Made by a program: the position numbers and the translations under genes. Source: Fontibacterium medardense (GTDB taxonomy: Bacteria; Pseudomonadota; Alphaproteobacteria; Pelagibacterales; Pelagibacteraceae). From it: DNA of 64,000 nucleotides. The DNA is taken from assembly GCA_965235075.1 (NCBI GenBank), contig OZ249404.1, positions 62,001-126,000 of the forward strand, given 5' to 3'. The notes under the pieces were generated by a model. It did not search any database. It had not been told where the DNA came from and was given only the letters and a program-made list of their open reading frames with translations. This document shows positions 8,852 through 17,089 of this stretch, in pieces; position 1 is the first letter of the stretch; each line of letters opens with the position of its first letter.

Positions 8852-9601
8852 ATGGACTTTAAGAATATTAAAGTTAGAAGCGAACAAGCCGTAGGTTTTG
8901 TTCAAATTGATAGAGTTGTAGATAAAAATTCTTTAAATATTGAAACATCTAAAGAAATTCTACAAGCGCTTACAAATTTTGATCAAGATAGTTCCATTAA
9001 ATGTATTGCAATTGAAGGCAATCAAAAATTATTTTCACCAGGTGCAGATATTAAAGAATTACAATCTTTAAATAAAAATACTGCAGCTGAGAAAAAGTTA
9101 TTCGATGCTTTTGATGAAATTTACAATATTAAAAAACCAGTTATTGCATTAGTGGAAGGTTATGCTTTAGGCGGTGGAATGGAACTTGCACTCATTTGCG
9201 ATTTTATTATTGCATCGGAAAATGCAAAGTTTGCTCAACCTGAAATAAATTTAGGTTTAATTCCAGGAATTGGCGGAACACAAAGATTAAAGCGATATGC
9301 TGGAAAATATAATGCAAACTATCTGTGTATGACAGGGGAGATGATTACAGCGGGGCAAGCTCACAATATAGGCATAGTTAGTGTTGTTTTAAAAGCAGAT
9401 GAATTTAAAGAAGGTTCAAATAAAATATTAAAATCCATTTCGGAAAAACCACTTTCAAGTTTAGTTGAGATTAAAAGATTAATTAATAAAGATGCTTCGT
9501 TAAAAGATGAACGACAAACTTTTTATAAACTTCTTGATAGTGAAAATAAAAATATTGGTATCAAAAGCTTTTTTGAAAAAACAAAACCTGAGTGGAAGTA
9601 A
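8852..9601 (+). CDS. Enoyl-CoA hydratase/isomerase (crotonase family)
   Basis: A 249-residue crotonase-fold protein. The oxyanion-hole segments are FSPGADIKEL (61-70) and YALGGGMELAL (104-114); both hydratase glutamates are present, Glu111 and Glu131 in QPEINLGLIPGIGGTQRL. It hydrates trans-2-enoyl-CoA. Being 8 nt behind phaA, it probably links beta-oxidation or crotonyl-CoA with the 3-hydroxybutyryl-CoA pool. The stereochemistry of its product cannot be told from sequence; this family usually gives the (S) isomer, which PhaC does not use directly. Confidence 0.9.
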   Translation: MDFKNIKVRSEQAVGFVQIDRVVDKNSLNIETSKEILQALTNFDQDSSIKCIAIEGNQKLFSPGADIKELQSLNKNTAAEKKLFDAFDEIYNIKKPVIALVEGYALGGGMELALICDFIIASENAKFAQPEINLGLIPGIGGTQRLKRYAGKYNANYLCMTGEMITAGQAHNIGIVSVVLKADEFKEGSNKILKSISEKPLSSLVEIKRLINKDASLKDERQTFYKLLDSENKNIGIKSFFEKTKPEWK

Positions 9602-9609
9602 TTAATTAT

Positions 9610-9795
9610 TTATCTTTTGCAGGTATTAACGCCAAGCAATGAGTAAAGAGTGCAATTTCTAAGGACTCCGCTAACAATTAAACCAATTGCAAGCCAGCCC
9701 CAAGGACTGATCATTCCTAATGCTGTAAAAGTTACAATAACAACTCCAGAAGAAATTCTTATAATTCTATCTATATTTCCAACATTTACTTTCAT
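9610..9795 (-). CDS. YgaP-like DUF2892 membrane protein
   Basis: A 61-residue protein with the DUF2892 pattern: a VNVGNIDRIIRI start, two adjacent hydrophobic spans with GWLAIGLIVSGVLRNC, and a short CxLYSLLGVNTCK end. Such small proteins are often linked to rhodanese or sulfur-transfer genes. A strong ribosome site (GGAGAC) lies just before the ATG. It follows the two YeeE/YedE genes on the same strand, so the three are a likely sulfur operon. Confidence 0.82.
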   Translation of the reverse strand: MKVNVGNIDRIIRISSGVVIVTFTALGMISPWGWLAIGLIVSGVLRNCTLYSLLGVNTCKR

Positions 9796-9812
9796 ATTGT
9801 CTCCTTTGTTAT

Positions 9813-10343
9813 TTAAAGTTTCTTTTTTTCAAACCACTTAAACAAAAATAAAACTGCAAAAGTAAAAATAATTGCAATCATCCAGTGAGAAACACCAAGC
9901 ACATCAGCAACTCCAACTTTTCCCATATCCAACCAAGATAAAACTGTATTTTTTAAGAAAGGATAAATCTCAGCATAAATTCCAGCGCCAATAATCATTC
10001 CTAAAGCACCAAATATAGCGTGCCATCTTCCTTCACCAATTGCTCCAACAGATGTTCCAGGACAAAATCCCATTACTGCCCAACCAATTCCAAATAAAGC
10101 TCCACCAATTAATACACCACCAAAGTTCATTGATTTATGAGCTAATGTAATAATTCCCATATCTTGAAGAAGTAAAATTCCACACATTCCAACAAGAATA
10201 GATGACAACATAAATTTTAAAATAGTCATGTCTTGAAGTAACATCGCGCCGATTTGTTTTTCATAACGTAATACTCGAGCACGCTGTAATATGAACCCAA
10301 ACGCGATACCAGTTAAAAGTCCTAAAATTTGTTCAATAGTCAT
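9813..10343 (-). CDS. YeeE/YedE family sulfur-transport half (second component)
   Basis: A 176-residue membrane protein with four or five spans and the signature GFCPGTSVGAIGEGRWHA around residues 90-107. The Cys in the CPGT motif corresponds to the thiosulfate-relaying cysteines of TsuA-type proteins. Together with the upstream gene it forms the two-piece version of this transporter family (PmpA/PmpB style). The gene starts 2 nt after its partner's stop. Confidence 0.85.
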   Translation of the reverse strand: MTIEQILGLLTGIAFGFILQRARVLRYEKQIGAMLLQDMTILKFMLSSILVGMCGILLLQDMGIITLAHKSMNFGGVLIGGALFGIGWAVMGFCPGTSVGAIGEGRWHAIFGALGMIIGAGIYAEIYPFLKNTVLSWLDMGKVGVADVLGVSHWMIAIIFTFAVLFLFKWFEKKKL

Positions 10344-10345
10344 AA

Positions 10346-10897
10346 TTATAATTTTTTATAAATAAAGTTAGCAACTAATATTCCTAATCCAAAAAACATT
10401 GCCATTGCAAAAAATGAACTTAATGAAAGTTGCATCATTCCACTCAAGCCGTGTCCGCTTGGACAACCATCTGCAAGTCTTGCTCCAATCATTGCAACAA
10501 TTCCACCAAGCACAGAGAAGATTGCTCTTTTAACAACAGAGCCACCAAATTTTTGTTTCCATACTGGAGGAACAGATTCTAATTTAAAACTTTTATCTAA
10601 TTTTGATGAAATAAATGCTCCAATTAACACGCCAATGATTACAAAAAATTGCCAGTCTAATTTAACTTTTTCTTTTGCATAATAAATATTCTCAGCCACA
10701 TGCTCAGGATCAATAGTTTGAAATAAAAATCCGGCAGCTCTTACAAATGTTGTTGAAGCGCCAAGGTATGTGCTTTTACCTAAAAGAGTTGTTGTTAAAT
10801 AAACAGATACGATTGCAAGTAAGCCAAGCCAAATTCCAGCCACATAAGGATTCCAACCTTTATTTTTTTCTTTAACTTCTGGAATATTAATTTTCAT
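10346..10897 (-). CDS. YeeE/YedE family sulfur-transport half (first component)
   Basis: A 183-residue membrane protein with hydrophobic spans at about 20-40, 80-100, 120-145 and 155-180. The signature LADGCPSGHGLSGMMQLS near 142-159 contains the conserved cysteine and the pseudo-repeat helix. With the gene behind it, it likely imports thiosulfate or a related sulfur compound. It is divergent from umuDC. Confidence 0.85.
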   Translation of the reverse strand: MKINIPEVKEKNKGWNPYVAGIWLGLLAIVSVYLTTTLLGKSTYLGASTTFVRAAGFLFQTIDPEHVAENIYYAKEKVKLDWQFFVIIGVLIGAFISSKLDKSFKLESVPPVWKQKFGGSVVKRAIFSVLGGIVAMIGARLADGCPSGHGLSGMMQLSLSSFFAMAMFFGLGILVANFIYKKL

Positions 10898-10951
10898 TAA
10901 GATGCTTAAGCACTACTCTTATTTTGTATCTTTTACCAAGACCAAAATTAG

Positions 10952-10968
10952 CGCACATTTTTTGTGCG
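10952..10968. repeat. Hairpin CGCACA/TGTGCG in the yeeE-umuD divergent region
   Basis: CGCACA-ttttt-TGTGCG is a perfect 6 bp stem in the gap between two divergent promoters. It is at the 5' end of both genes, so it is unlikely to be a terminator; it could be a regulator site or a leader hairpin of the sulfur operon. Confidence 0.35.
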
Positions 10969-11011
10969 TTTTAAAAATTGTATTTATTAAATTTACTTTA
11001 TCTTATATTTA

Positions 11012-11026
11012 GAACAAAACAAGAAC
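11012..11026. promoter_or_regulatory. Alphaproteobacterial LexA (SOS) box upstream of umuDC
   Basis: GAAC-aaaacaa-GAAC is an exact match to the alphaproteobacterial LexA direct-repeat operator (GTTC-N7-GTTC read on the other strand). It sits 9 nt before the umuD ATG, covering the expected early transcript or promoter end, so it should repress umuDC until DNA damage. Confidence 0.75.
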
Positions 11027-11035
11027 ATATTTACT

Positions 11036-11413
11036 ATGAAAATACCAGTAATATTGCAGAAAGTATCAGCAGGTTTTCCATCGCCAGCCACAGACTATGT
11101 TCAAGATGAAATAGATTTAAACAGTGAGTTAATAAAAAATCCTCCAGCAACTTTTCTAATTCGTGTGCAAGGCAACTCCATGACTGAACACAAAATTATC
11201 AATGGAGATTTATTAGTGGTGGATCGAAGTTTGAATTTAAAAAATGATTGTATTGCAATTATTAATTTTAATAACGAATTAGTCGTTAAGAATATTATTA
11301 AAGAGAATAACAATTTTTACATCAAAAATAGAGCAGAGAAGATTTTAATTAATGAAAACTCAGATGTGAATATTTGGGGGATCGTAACGTACATTATTCA
11401 TGCAGCCCATTAA
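11036..11413 (+). CDS. umuD: UmuD-type self-cleaving SOS mutagenesis subunit
   Basis: A 125-residue S24/LexA-fold peptidase. The catalytic pair is Ser48 (VQGNSMTE) and Lys85 (NNELVVKN), spaced 37 residues as in UmuD, and the cleavage site is Ala12-Gly13 in SAGFPSPATDY, 36 residues before the serine as in UmuD. RecA-stimulated removal of the short N-terminal arm would give UmuD', the partner of UmuC in DNA polymerase V. The gene overlaps umuC by 14 nt, and a LexA box lies directly upstream. Confidence 0.93.
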   Translation: MKIPVILQKVSAGFPSPATDYVQDEIDLNSELIKNPPATFLIRVQGNSMTEHKIINGDLLVVDRSLNLKNDCIAIINFNNELVVKNIIKENNNFYIKNRAEKILINENSDVNIWGIVTYIIHAAH

Positions 11414-12677
11414 TAATAGAATTATTGCCTTAGTAGATTGCAATTCTTTTTACGTTTCTTGTGAGAGATTATTTAGACCAGATTTGAGAAGAAAACCTGT
11501 TGTAGTTTTATCCAATAATGATGGTTGTATTATTTCAAGATCAACGGAGGCAAAACAAGCAGGTATTAAAATGGGTGAGCCTTATTTTAAAGCAAAGCCA
11601 CTCATTGATAAATACAAAGTTTCCGTATTTTCATCTAATTACGAATTGTATGGTGATATGTCACGACGGGTGATGAAAATATTAAAAAATTTTTCACCTG
11701 ACATTGAATTTTATTCAATCGATGAAGCCTTCTTAGATTTAACAAATATTAAAATGGATAATGTTCAAGAATATATTTTACATATTAGAAAAATAATTTT
11801 GCAGTGGACTGGCATTCCAGTTTCAATAGGAGCTGCAAATACTAAAACACTTGCAAAAATTGCAAATCATGTTGCAAAGAAAAATAAATTAGGTGTTGAG
11901 GAATTTATTACCAAAGACAAAACTGAAGTAGATGAAATTTTAAAAACATTTCCCGTACAAGAAGTGTGGGGGATTGGCAGACAACTTTCTAAATTTTTTA
12001 ATAATAATAATTTTTATAATGCCCATCAGCTAAAATACGTAGATAATTATTGGGTGAGAAAAAATAATAGTGTAGTTGTATTAAAGACGATTCATGAACT
12101 TAATGGCATCAGTTGTTTTCCATTAAACTTTCAATATGTTGCAAGGAAGAATTGCTGCGTATCAAGATCCTTTGGCAAAACTATTACCGAACTGAATGAT
12201 TTAAAAGAAGCGGTCGTTCAACATTGCATGACAGCAGCAGAGCGAATTAGATCCGAGGGATTAATTGTAAAATCCGTTTATGTATTTATTAAAACCAGTA
12301 GATTTAAAAAAGATTACGTATCACGTGTTCAAAAAATAGATTTACCCATTGCAACCAATAACAATTTAGAACTTACCAATGTGTGCGCAAAAGCTTTAGA
12401 AAATATTTATATTAAGGGTTATTTTTACAGCAAAGCAGGGGTTATTTTTGGAGATTTAAAACCTAAAGATCATTATGAAAAAAACTTATTTTCAGATCAG
12501 AATTTAAATTTAGATCATTTAATGAAAGTCATAGATCAAACAAACAGTAAATTTGGCAGAGGCGCAGTCACTGTTGCGGCTGCAAGACTGAATAATAACT
12601 CAAAAATGAACAGACGTTATTCATCTAAAATCGACACTTCTTTTATAAAACTTGCCCCAACGGTTAGGGCACATTAA
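11400..12677 (+). CDS. umuC: Y-family DNA polymerase V catalytic subunit UmuC
   Basis: A 425-residue Y-family polymerase. The palm carries the metal-binding aspartate in ALVDCNSFYVSCERLF (residues 10-25) and the acidic pair in EFYSIDEAFLDL (about 103-114). The fingers segment SNNDGCIISRSTEAK and the C-terminal UmuC-specific domain are complete, and the length is normal. It performs error-prone translesion synthesis with UmuD'. It is translated together with umuD through a 14 nt overlap. Confidence 0.94.
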   Translation: MQPINNRIIALVDCNSFYVSCERLFRPDLRRKPVVVLSNNDGCIISRSTEAKQAGIKMGEPYFKAKPLIDKYKVSVFSSNYELYGDMSRRVMKILKNFSPDIEFYSIDEAFLDLTNIKMDNVQEYILHIRKIILQWTGIPVSIGAANTKTLAKIANHVAKKNKLGVEEFITKDKTEVDEILKTFPVQEVWGIGRQLSKFFNNNNFYNAHQLKYVDNYWVRKNNSVVVLKTIHELNGISCFPLNFQYVARKNCCVSRSFGKTITELNDLKEAVVQHCMTAAERIRSEGLIVKSVYVFIKTSRFKKDYVSRVQKIDLPIATNNNLELTNVCAKALENIYIKGYFYSKAGVIFGDLKPKDHYEKNLFSDQNLNLDHLMKVIDQTNSKFGRGAVTVAAARLNNNSKMNRRYSSKIDTSFIKLAPTVRAH

Positions 12678-12689
12678 TTATTGATCCAT

Positions 12690-14189
12690 ATGATCAATAA
12701 AGCAAAAGCCTTTATCATACTTGGCAACCAACTTTTCTCACCCATTCATTTAAAAAGTTTTAAAGATCATCATTTCATGATGGCTGAAGATTATCAGCTA
12801 TGTACTTACGTCAAACATCACCGTCAGAAGATATTATTATTTTTATCAGCCATGCGCTCTTACGCTGATGAATTAAAAAAAGCTAATTTTTCTCTAACCT
12901 ATTTTGATTGTAAGCACGAATTATTTAAAAAAAGTTATGAAGATAAAATTTTATTCTTTTTAAATAAAATTAAGATCAAACATGTAGATTTATTTGAAGT
13001 TGAAGATAAGTTTTTTGAAAAGCAACTAATTAATTTCTTTAATAAAAATAAAATTCAATTTAATTTTATTAAATCTCCAATGTTTTTATCAAGTCGAGGA
13101 GATTTCAAAGAGTATTTGCAAACTAATAAAAAGCCATTCATGGCTAATTTTTATAAAATTCAAAGGATTAAATTTAACATTTTAATGAAGAGTAAGAATG
13201 AACCACTAGGGGGTAAGTGGAGTTTTGATGAAGATAATAGAAATAAACTAGATCCTAAAGTTACAATTCCAAAACATATTACTTTTAAACAAACAAATCA
13301 TACTGAGAATGTAAAAAATTTTTTAGAGAAAAATTTTCTAGATCATCCAGGAGAAATTGAAAGTTTTAATTTTCCAACCACTCGAAAAGATACTTTAAAT
13401 TTATATTTTGATTTTTTAAAAAATAAATTAAATTTATTTGGAGATTTTGAAGATGCAATATCGCACAAATCTCATATTCTATTTCACAGCATGTTAAGTC
13501 CGTTAATTAATTTAGGACTATTAACCCCAGAACAAATTGTTAGCGAAACTTTAGCTTATGCAAAAACAAATAAAGTTAAACTGAATTGTCTTGAAGGGTA
13601 TTTAAGACAGATTATTGGATGGCGTGAATTTATGCGCGGCATTTATCAAAATTATGAAAGCAAATTAGAAAATACTAATTTTTTTAAACATAATAAAAAG
13701 TTAACCAAATGTTGGTATGAAGGAACTACTGGAATTGATCCTTTAGATCACACAATTAAAAACTGCATTCAATATGGCTGGAGTCATCACATCGAACGAT
13801 TGATGGTGGTTGCAAATATTATGAATCTTTCAGGCATCGAACCTAAATCTGTTTATCGTTGGTTTATGGAAATGTATGTGGATTCATCCGATTGGGTGAT
13901 GGCCCCCAATGTTTATGGAATGGGTTTATTTAGTGATGGCGGAATTTTTGCAACAAAACCTTACATCTGCGCTTCTAGTTATTTACTTAAAATGAGTGAT
14001 TTTAAACGAGGCGATTGGTGCGATACATTAGATGGATTGTATTGGCAGTTTATTGAAAAAAATAAAGTTTTCTTTGGCAAAAATTACAGACTGTCCATGA
14101 TGGTTAAAATTTTAGAAAAAATGGATAAAGATAAAAAGAAAAGAATTTACTCTGCAGCTGATGATTTTATTAAAAGGAATACGAATTAA
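12690..14189 (+). CDS. PhrB-type cryptochrome/photolyase lacking the CxxC cluster ligands
   Basis: A 499-residue protein of the PhrB/CryPro/FeS-BCP photolyase group, which repairs (6-4) photoproducts with FAD and light. The N-terminal alpha/beta domain starts AFIILGNQLFSPIH, and the FAD domain contains CLEGYLRQIIGWREFMRG (300-317) and the hallmark NCIQYGWSHHIERLM (358-372). Cys359 matches the first cluster cysteine. The usual SDYCxxC segment reads SDFKRGDWC (436-444), and the loop with the next cysteines is missing, so the 4Fe-4S set looks incomplete. I use ATG 12690; a TTG at 12681 is possible. It lies 12 nt behind umuC, in a DNA-damage neighbourhood. Confidence 0.87.
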   Translation: MINKAKAFIILGNQLFSPIHLKSFKDHHFMMAEDYQLCTYVKHHRQKILLFLSAMRSYADELKKANFSLTYFDCKHELFKKSYEDKILFFLNKIKIKHVDLFEVEDKFFEKQLINFFNKNKIQFNFIKSPMFLSSRGDFKEYLQTNKKPFMANFYKIQRIKFNILMKSKNEPLGGKWSFDEDNRNKLDPKVTIPKHITFKQTNHTENVKNFLEKNFLDHPGEIESFNFPTTRKDTLNLYFDFLKNKLNLFGDFEDAISHKSHILFHSMLSPLINLGLLTPEQIVSETLAYAKTNKVKLNCLEGYLRQIIGWREFMRGIYQNYESKLENTNFFKHNKKLTKCWYEGTTGIDPLDHTIKNCIQYGWSHHIERLMVVANIMNLSGIEPKSVYRWFMEMYVDSSDWVMAPNVYGMGLFSDGGIFATKPYICASSYLLKMSDFKRGDWCDTLDGLYWQFIEKNKVFFGKNYRLSMMVKILEKMDKDKKKRIYSAADDFIKRNTN

Positions 14190-14200
14190 AAAAATTTAAT

Positions 14201-14572
14201 TTATTCGTGTTCGCCACCAGGATCATCTTTTGGTAATTTTGTTTGCTTGCCATTAATCCAAAGATTTTGTCTTGATCGTGTTGGTGTGTGGTAATTAGGA
14301 TCTGTTCTAAATCTTCTAATATCCTGAAATTGTTTAAACGTATAATAGGCAACAAAAATAATCAGTAAATGGCCTAAAAACATACCTAACCAACCGTAGA
14401 CAAACATAGGAACCGTAAACACCCAAACACTAAAAGCGGTAGACCAAAGCGCACTTAAAACAATTAGAATCTGAAGGCGAACTGTTTTAGGCAATGATCT
14501 TAAGTCGTTTTTAGTATCATCAAATAAAACGGTAGCAGTATTATGCATCCAATTAGTAAAATCTTTAAACAT
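14201..14572 (-). CDS. Small inner-membrane protein of unknown function
   Basis: A 123-residue protein with two hydrophobic spans (about 31-55 and 58-79) between a charged N-terminus (FDDTKNDLRSLPK) and a basic, Pro/Arg-containing tail ending DDPGGEHE. I do not recognise the family. It converges with the photolyase gene, 11 nt apart, and is divergent from the SDR gene at 14599 with a 26 nt gap. Confidence 0.7.
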   Translation of the reverse strand: MFKDFTNWMHNTATVLFDDTKNDLRSLPKTVRLQILIVLSALWSTAFSVWVFTVPMFVYGWLGMFLGHLLIIFVAYYTFKQFQDIRRFRTDPNYHTPTRSRQNLWINGKQTKLPKDDPGGEHE

Positions 14573-14598
14573 GATATATTTATCTATACACTGATTTT

Positions 14599-15321
14599 AT
14601 GAGCGGAAAAATAATAATTGTAGGGGCCACAGGCTATACAGGGGCTGCTTTAGCAAGGTCTTTTGCTAAAGATGATATTCAATGTCATTTAATTGGCAGA
14701 AACGAAGAAGAGTTAAAAAAATTAGCTTCAGAAAATGGACAGAGCTATTCAGTATGCTCGGATATTACAAATCTTCAAAGCGTTGAAGAAAGTTTAAAAG
14801 AAACTGAAAATGATAAAATTTCTGGCTTTGCCTATTGCGTAGGATCCATCGTTCTAAAATCTTTTCAAACTACAAAACATGAAGATTTTATCAATACCTT
14901 TAATTTAAATGTTACAGGCGCAATTCATTTTATAAAAAAATTACAAAAACAACTTGCCGAAAATAATGGATCAATTGTTTTATTTTCAACAGTTGCTGTT
15001 GATCGAGGTTTTAATATGCACTCTGTTATCTCAACTGCAAAAGGAGCTATTCAAGGTTTAACCACATCCCTTGCAGCTGAGTTTGCTCCAAAAATTAGAG
15101 TGAACTGTATTGCACCAAGTATTACCCAATCAAAAATGGCAAAACCTATTTTAGACAATGCACGAATTGCAGAACAAATTCCTCTAAAGCATGCAATGAA
15201 AAGAGTAGGGCAACCTGAAGATCTAGCCGAAACTGCAAAATTTTTATTATCCTCAAACAGTAGTTGGATTACAGGACAAATCATTCATGTAGATGGTGGA
15301 AAAATTAATTTAGAGACTTAA
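14599..15321 (+). CDS. Atypical short-chain dehydrogenase/reductase without the catalytic tyrosine
   Basis: A 240-residue SDR with a nucleotide motif GATGYTGAALAR (9-20) and a normal C-terminal end (FLLSSNSSWITGQIIHVDGG). At the usual YxxxK site it reads HSVISTAKGA: Lys148 is kept, but Ile144 replaces Tyr. Other bacterial SDRs with an H..IA.AK version exist, so this is probably a subfamily and not a mutation. Its reaction is unknown. The stop overlaps the next start in TAATG, so it is coupled to the K+ channel gene. Its proximity to photolyase genes is a recurring theme in marine bacteria, but that is from general knowledge only. Confidence 0.82.
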   Translation: MSGKIIIVGATGYTGAALARSFAKDDIQCHLIGRNEEELKKLASENGQSYSVCSDITNLQSVEESLKETENDKISGFAYCVGSIVLKSFQTTKHEDFINTFNLNVTGAIHFIKKLQKQLAENNGSIVLFSTVAVDRGFNMHSVISTAKGAIQGLTTSLAAEFAPKIRVNCIAPSITQSKMAKPILDNARIAEQIPLKHAMKRVGQPEDLAETAKFLLSSNSSWITGQIIHVDGGKINLET

Positions 15322-15764
15322 TGACTTTATTATTAGTCTTTATTATTAACACTGCCTTAGTCTTTTTAACTATTATAATTCACTACGAAGTTTTGTTTCA
15401 ACTATCTAAAAGACTTCCACAAATTAAAACAATTACCCCAAGCTATAAGGTTTTAATTTGTGTTTTTACAATTTTCCTAGCTCATGTTGTTGAAATTTGG
15501 CTTTTTGGTTTAGGCTATTATTTTTCTGCGCAATTAGAAGGAGTTGGAAATTTATTTGGCAAAACCGCAACACACGGAATTATTTTAGATTATGTCTATT
15601 TATCTTTTGTAACCTATACCACTGTCGGTTATGGGGATTTAGTTGCAAGTGGATATCTTCGCTATTTAACAGGGGTTGAGGCTTTAGTGGGTCTTATCCT
15701 AATTACTTGGTCTGCATCTTTTTTATTTATAGAAATGGGCAAATACTGGAGGGTAAAAAAATAA
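15321..15764 (+). CDS. Two-span potassium-channel-like protein
   Basis: A 147-residue membrane protein with an N-terminal span (1-22), a second span near 47-70, a pore segment with the selectivity filter TYTTVGYGDL and a final hydrophobic helix. TVGYGD is the K+ selectivity signature. There is no RCK or cyclic-nucleotide domain, so gating is not evident. It is translationally coupled to the SDR gene (1 nt shared) and is followed within 3 nt by the formylglycine-enzyme-like gene. Confidence 0.85.
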   Translation: MTLLLVFIINTALVFLTIIIHYEVLFQLSKRLPQIKTITPSYKVLICVFTIFLAHVVEIWLFGLGYYFSAQLEGVGNLFGKTATHGIILDYVYLSFVTYTTVGYGDLVASGYLRYLTGVEALVGLILITWSASFLFIEMGKYWRVKK

Positions 15765-15766
15765 TA

Positions 15767-16450
15767 ATGAGATTAATAATCTTAATATTTTTAATTATTC
15801 CAACCACACTCCTAGCCTTTGAAAATCCTAAAGTTAAAATAAATAATTTTTATATTCAAAAATATGAAGTAACCATTGCCGAGTTTTCAAATTTTGCAAA
15901 TAAAACAAATTTTAAAACTGAGGCCGAAAAACAAGGCTTTGGTTATGAATATGGAGTAGGTTGGGAGAAGAGAAAAAATTGGAATTACAAAACTCCTTAT
16001 GGAAAAAACCCTGAAAGTTTAACAGAACCTGCGGTTCACGTTAGTTATTTTGAAGCTGAGCAATATTGTAAATTTATAAATGGCAGACTGCCAAGTTTTG
16101 CAGAATGGTCAATTGCAGCCTACACGCAAGTTTTAGATTCAAAAGTATTTGAGAAAAATAAAACTTATACTTATCCAAGTGGAGATAAAGCTGAGAAAAT
16201 GAATTCAACCGATCTTCTTGCTTACAAAAAACATTATGATGTTTTAAAGTTACCAGAAGGGATTAATGGTTTAGTTGCAATGGGTGGAAATGTTTGGGAG
16301 TGGACAAAGGATAGAAAAGATAACTCTGCTTTAACCGCAGGTTCTTCGTGGTGGTACAGTTCAAGCAACACAACTAAAAGTGGAGCACAATTTAAATCTG
16401 CAGATTTTTATGCAATTTATGTTGGTTTTCGATGTGCGTTTGAAAAATAG
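15767..16450 (+). CDS. Exported formylglycine-generating-enzyme (SUMF1) fold protein
   Basis: A 227-residue protein starting with a signal peptide (MRLIILIFLIIPTTLLA) and carrying the SUMF1/FGE fold: IQKYEVTIAEFSNFANKT near the start, PAVHVSYFEAEQYCKFINGRLPSFAEW in the middle, GGNVWEWTKDR, and the closing VGFRCAFEK. Family members include formylglycine generators and many non-enzymatic relatives; the two active-site cysteines of true FGE are not clearly both present, so catalysis is uncertain. I chose the ATG at 15767 because it starts the signal peptide; the frame is open further upstream inside the channel gene. Confidence 0.82.
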   Translation: MRLIILIFLIIPTTLLAFENPKVKINNFYIQKYEVTIAEFSNFANKTNFKTEAEKQGFGYEYGVGWEKRKNWNYKTPYGKNPESLTEPAVHVSYFEAEQYCKFINGRLPSFAEWSIAAYTQVLDSKVFEKNKTYTYPSGDKAEKMNSTDLLAYKKHYDVLKLPEGINGLVAMGGNVWEWTKDRKDNSALTAGSSWWYSSSNTTKSGAQFKSADFYAIYVGFRCAFEK

Positions 16451-16480
16451 CCACAATTACTTTATATAAGCACATCATTA

Positions 16481-17080
16481 ATGGATTTTTTCTCAGAAGA
16501 AATACGAATTACCATCCAAATTATTTTAATCGATCTTGTGTTATCAGCGGATAACGCAGTGATCATCGGAATGGCTGCATCGCAATTTGATCCAGCAATT
16601 CGAAAAAAAGTTTTAATCATCGGAACAGGTTTTGCCGTACTTTTTAGAATAATATTCTCAGCTATGACTGCGTATTTGATGCAGTTCCAAGGCATTCGAA
16701 CAATCGGAGGAATTTTATTACTTTGGGTTTCCTATAAATTATACGTAGATATTTTAAAGAAAAAAGAAGAGACAAAAGACATAAGCAAATACCAAGTCAA
16801 AGAATCTGAAAAAAGTAATTTTAGAAAAGCTGTAACGACAGTGATTATTGCAGATATCACTTTAAGTTTAGATAACGTGATCGCAGTTGCAGGGGCCGCT
16901 GGCACAAATTATGGCTTATTAGTATTTGGTCTAGCACTAGCTATCGTTTTAATGGTTACACTTGCAAATGCTATTTCTGTTTATATAAAAAAATATAAAT
17001 GGATCGGATGGCTTGGATTGCTATCAATCCTTTGGGTTGCAGCTGACTTAATTTGGGACGATATTAAGTTATTGCTATAA
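16481..17080 (+). CDS. TerC/YjbE family integral membrane protein, copy 1
   Basis: A 199-residue TerC-domain membrane protein. Both family signatures are present: LIDLVLSADNAVIIGMAAS (18-36) and IIADITLSLDNVIAVAGAAG in the second half, each with the acidic Asp-Asn pair thought to line a metal path. TerC proteins are implicated in manganese or calcium export and protein metallation at the membrane. A second copy follows after 9 nt, so this is a tandem duplication. Confidence 0.9.
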   Translation: MDFFSEEIRITIQIILIDLVLSADNAVIIGMAASQFDPAIRKKVLIIGTGFAVLFRIIFSAMTAYLMQFQGIRTIGGILLLWVSYKLYVDILKKKEETKDISKYQVKESEKSNFRKAVTTVIIADITLSLDNVIAVAGAAGTNYGLLVFGLALAIVLMVTLANAISVYIKKYKWIGWLGLLSILWVAADLIWDDIKLLL

Positions 17081-17089
17081 AATTATTCA

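Noticed and set aside
10952..10968. Hairpin between yeeE and umuD as a terminator
   Set aside because: It lies upstream of both divergent genes, so there is no transcript for it to end.
15497..15679. 60-codon frame inside the K+ channel gene
   Set aside because: Same-strand shadow frame; the channel frame has the TVGYGD filter.
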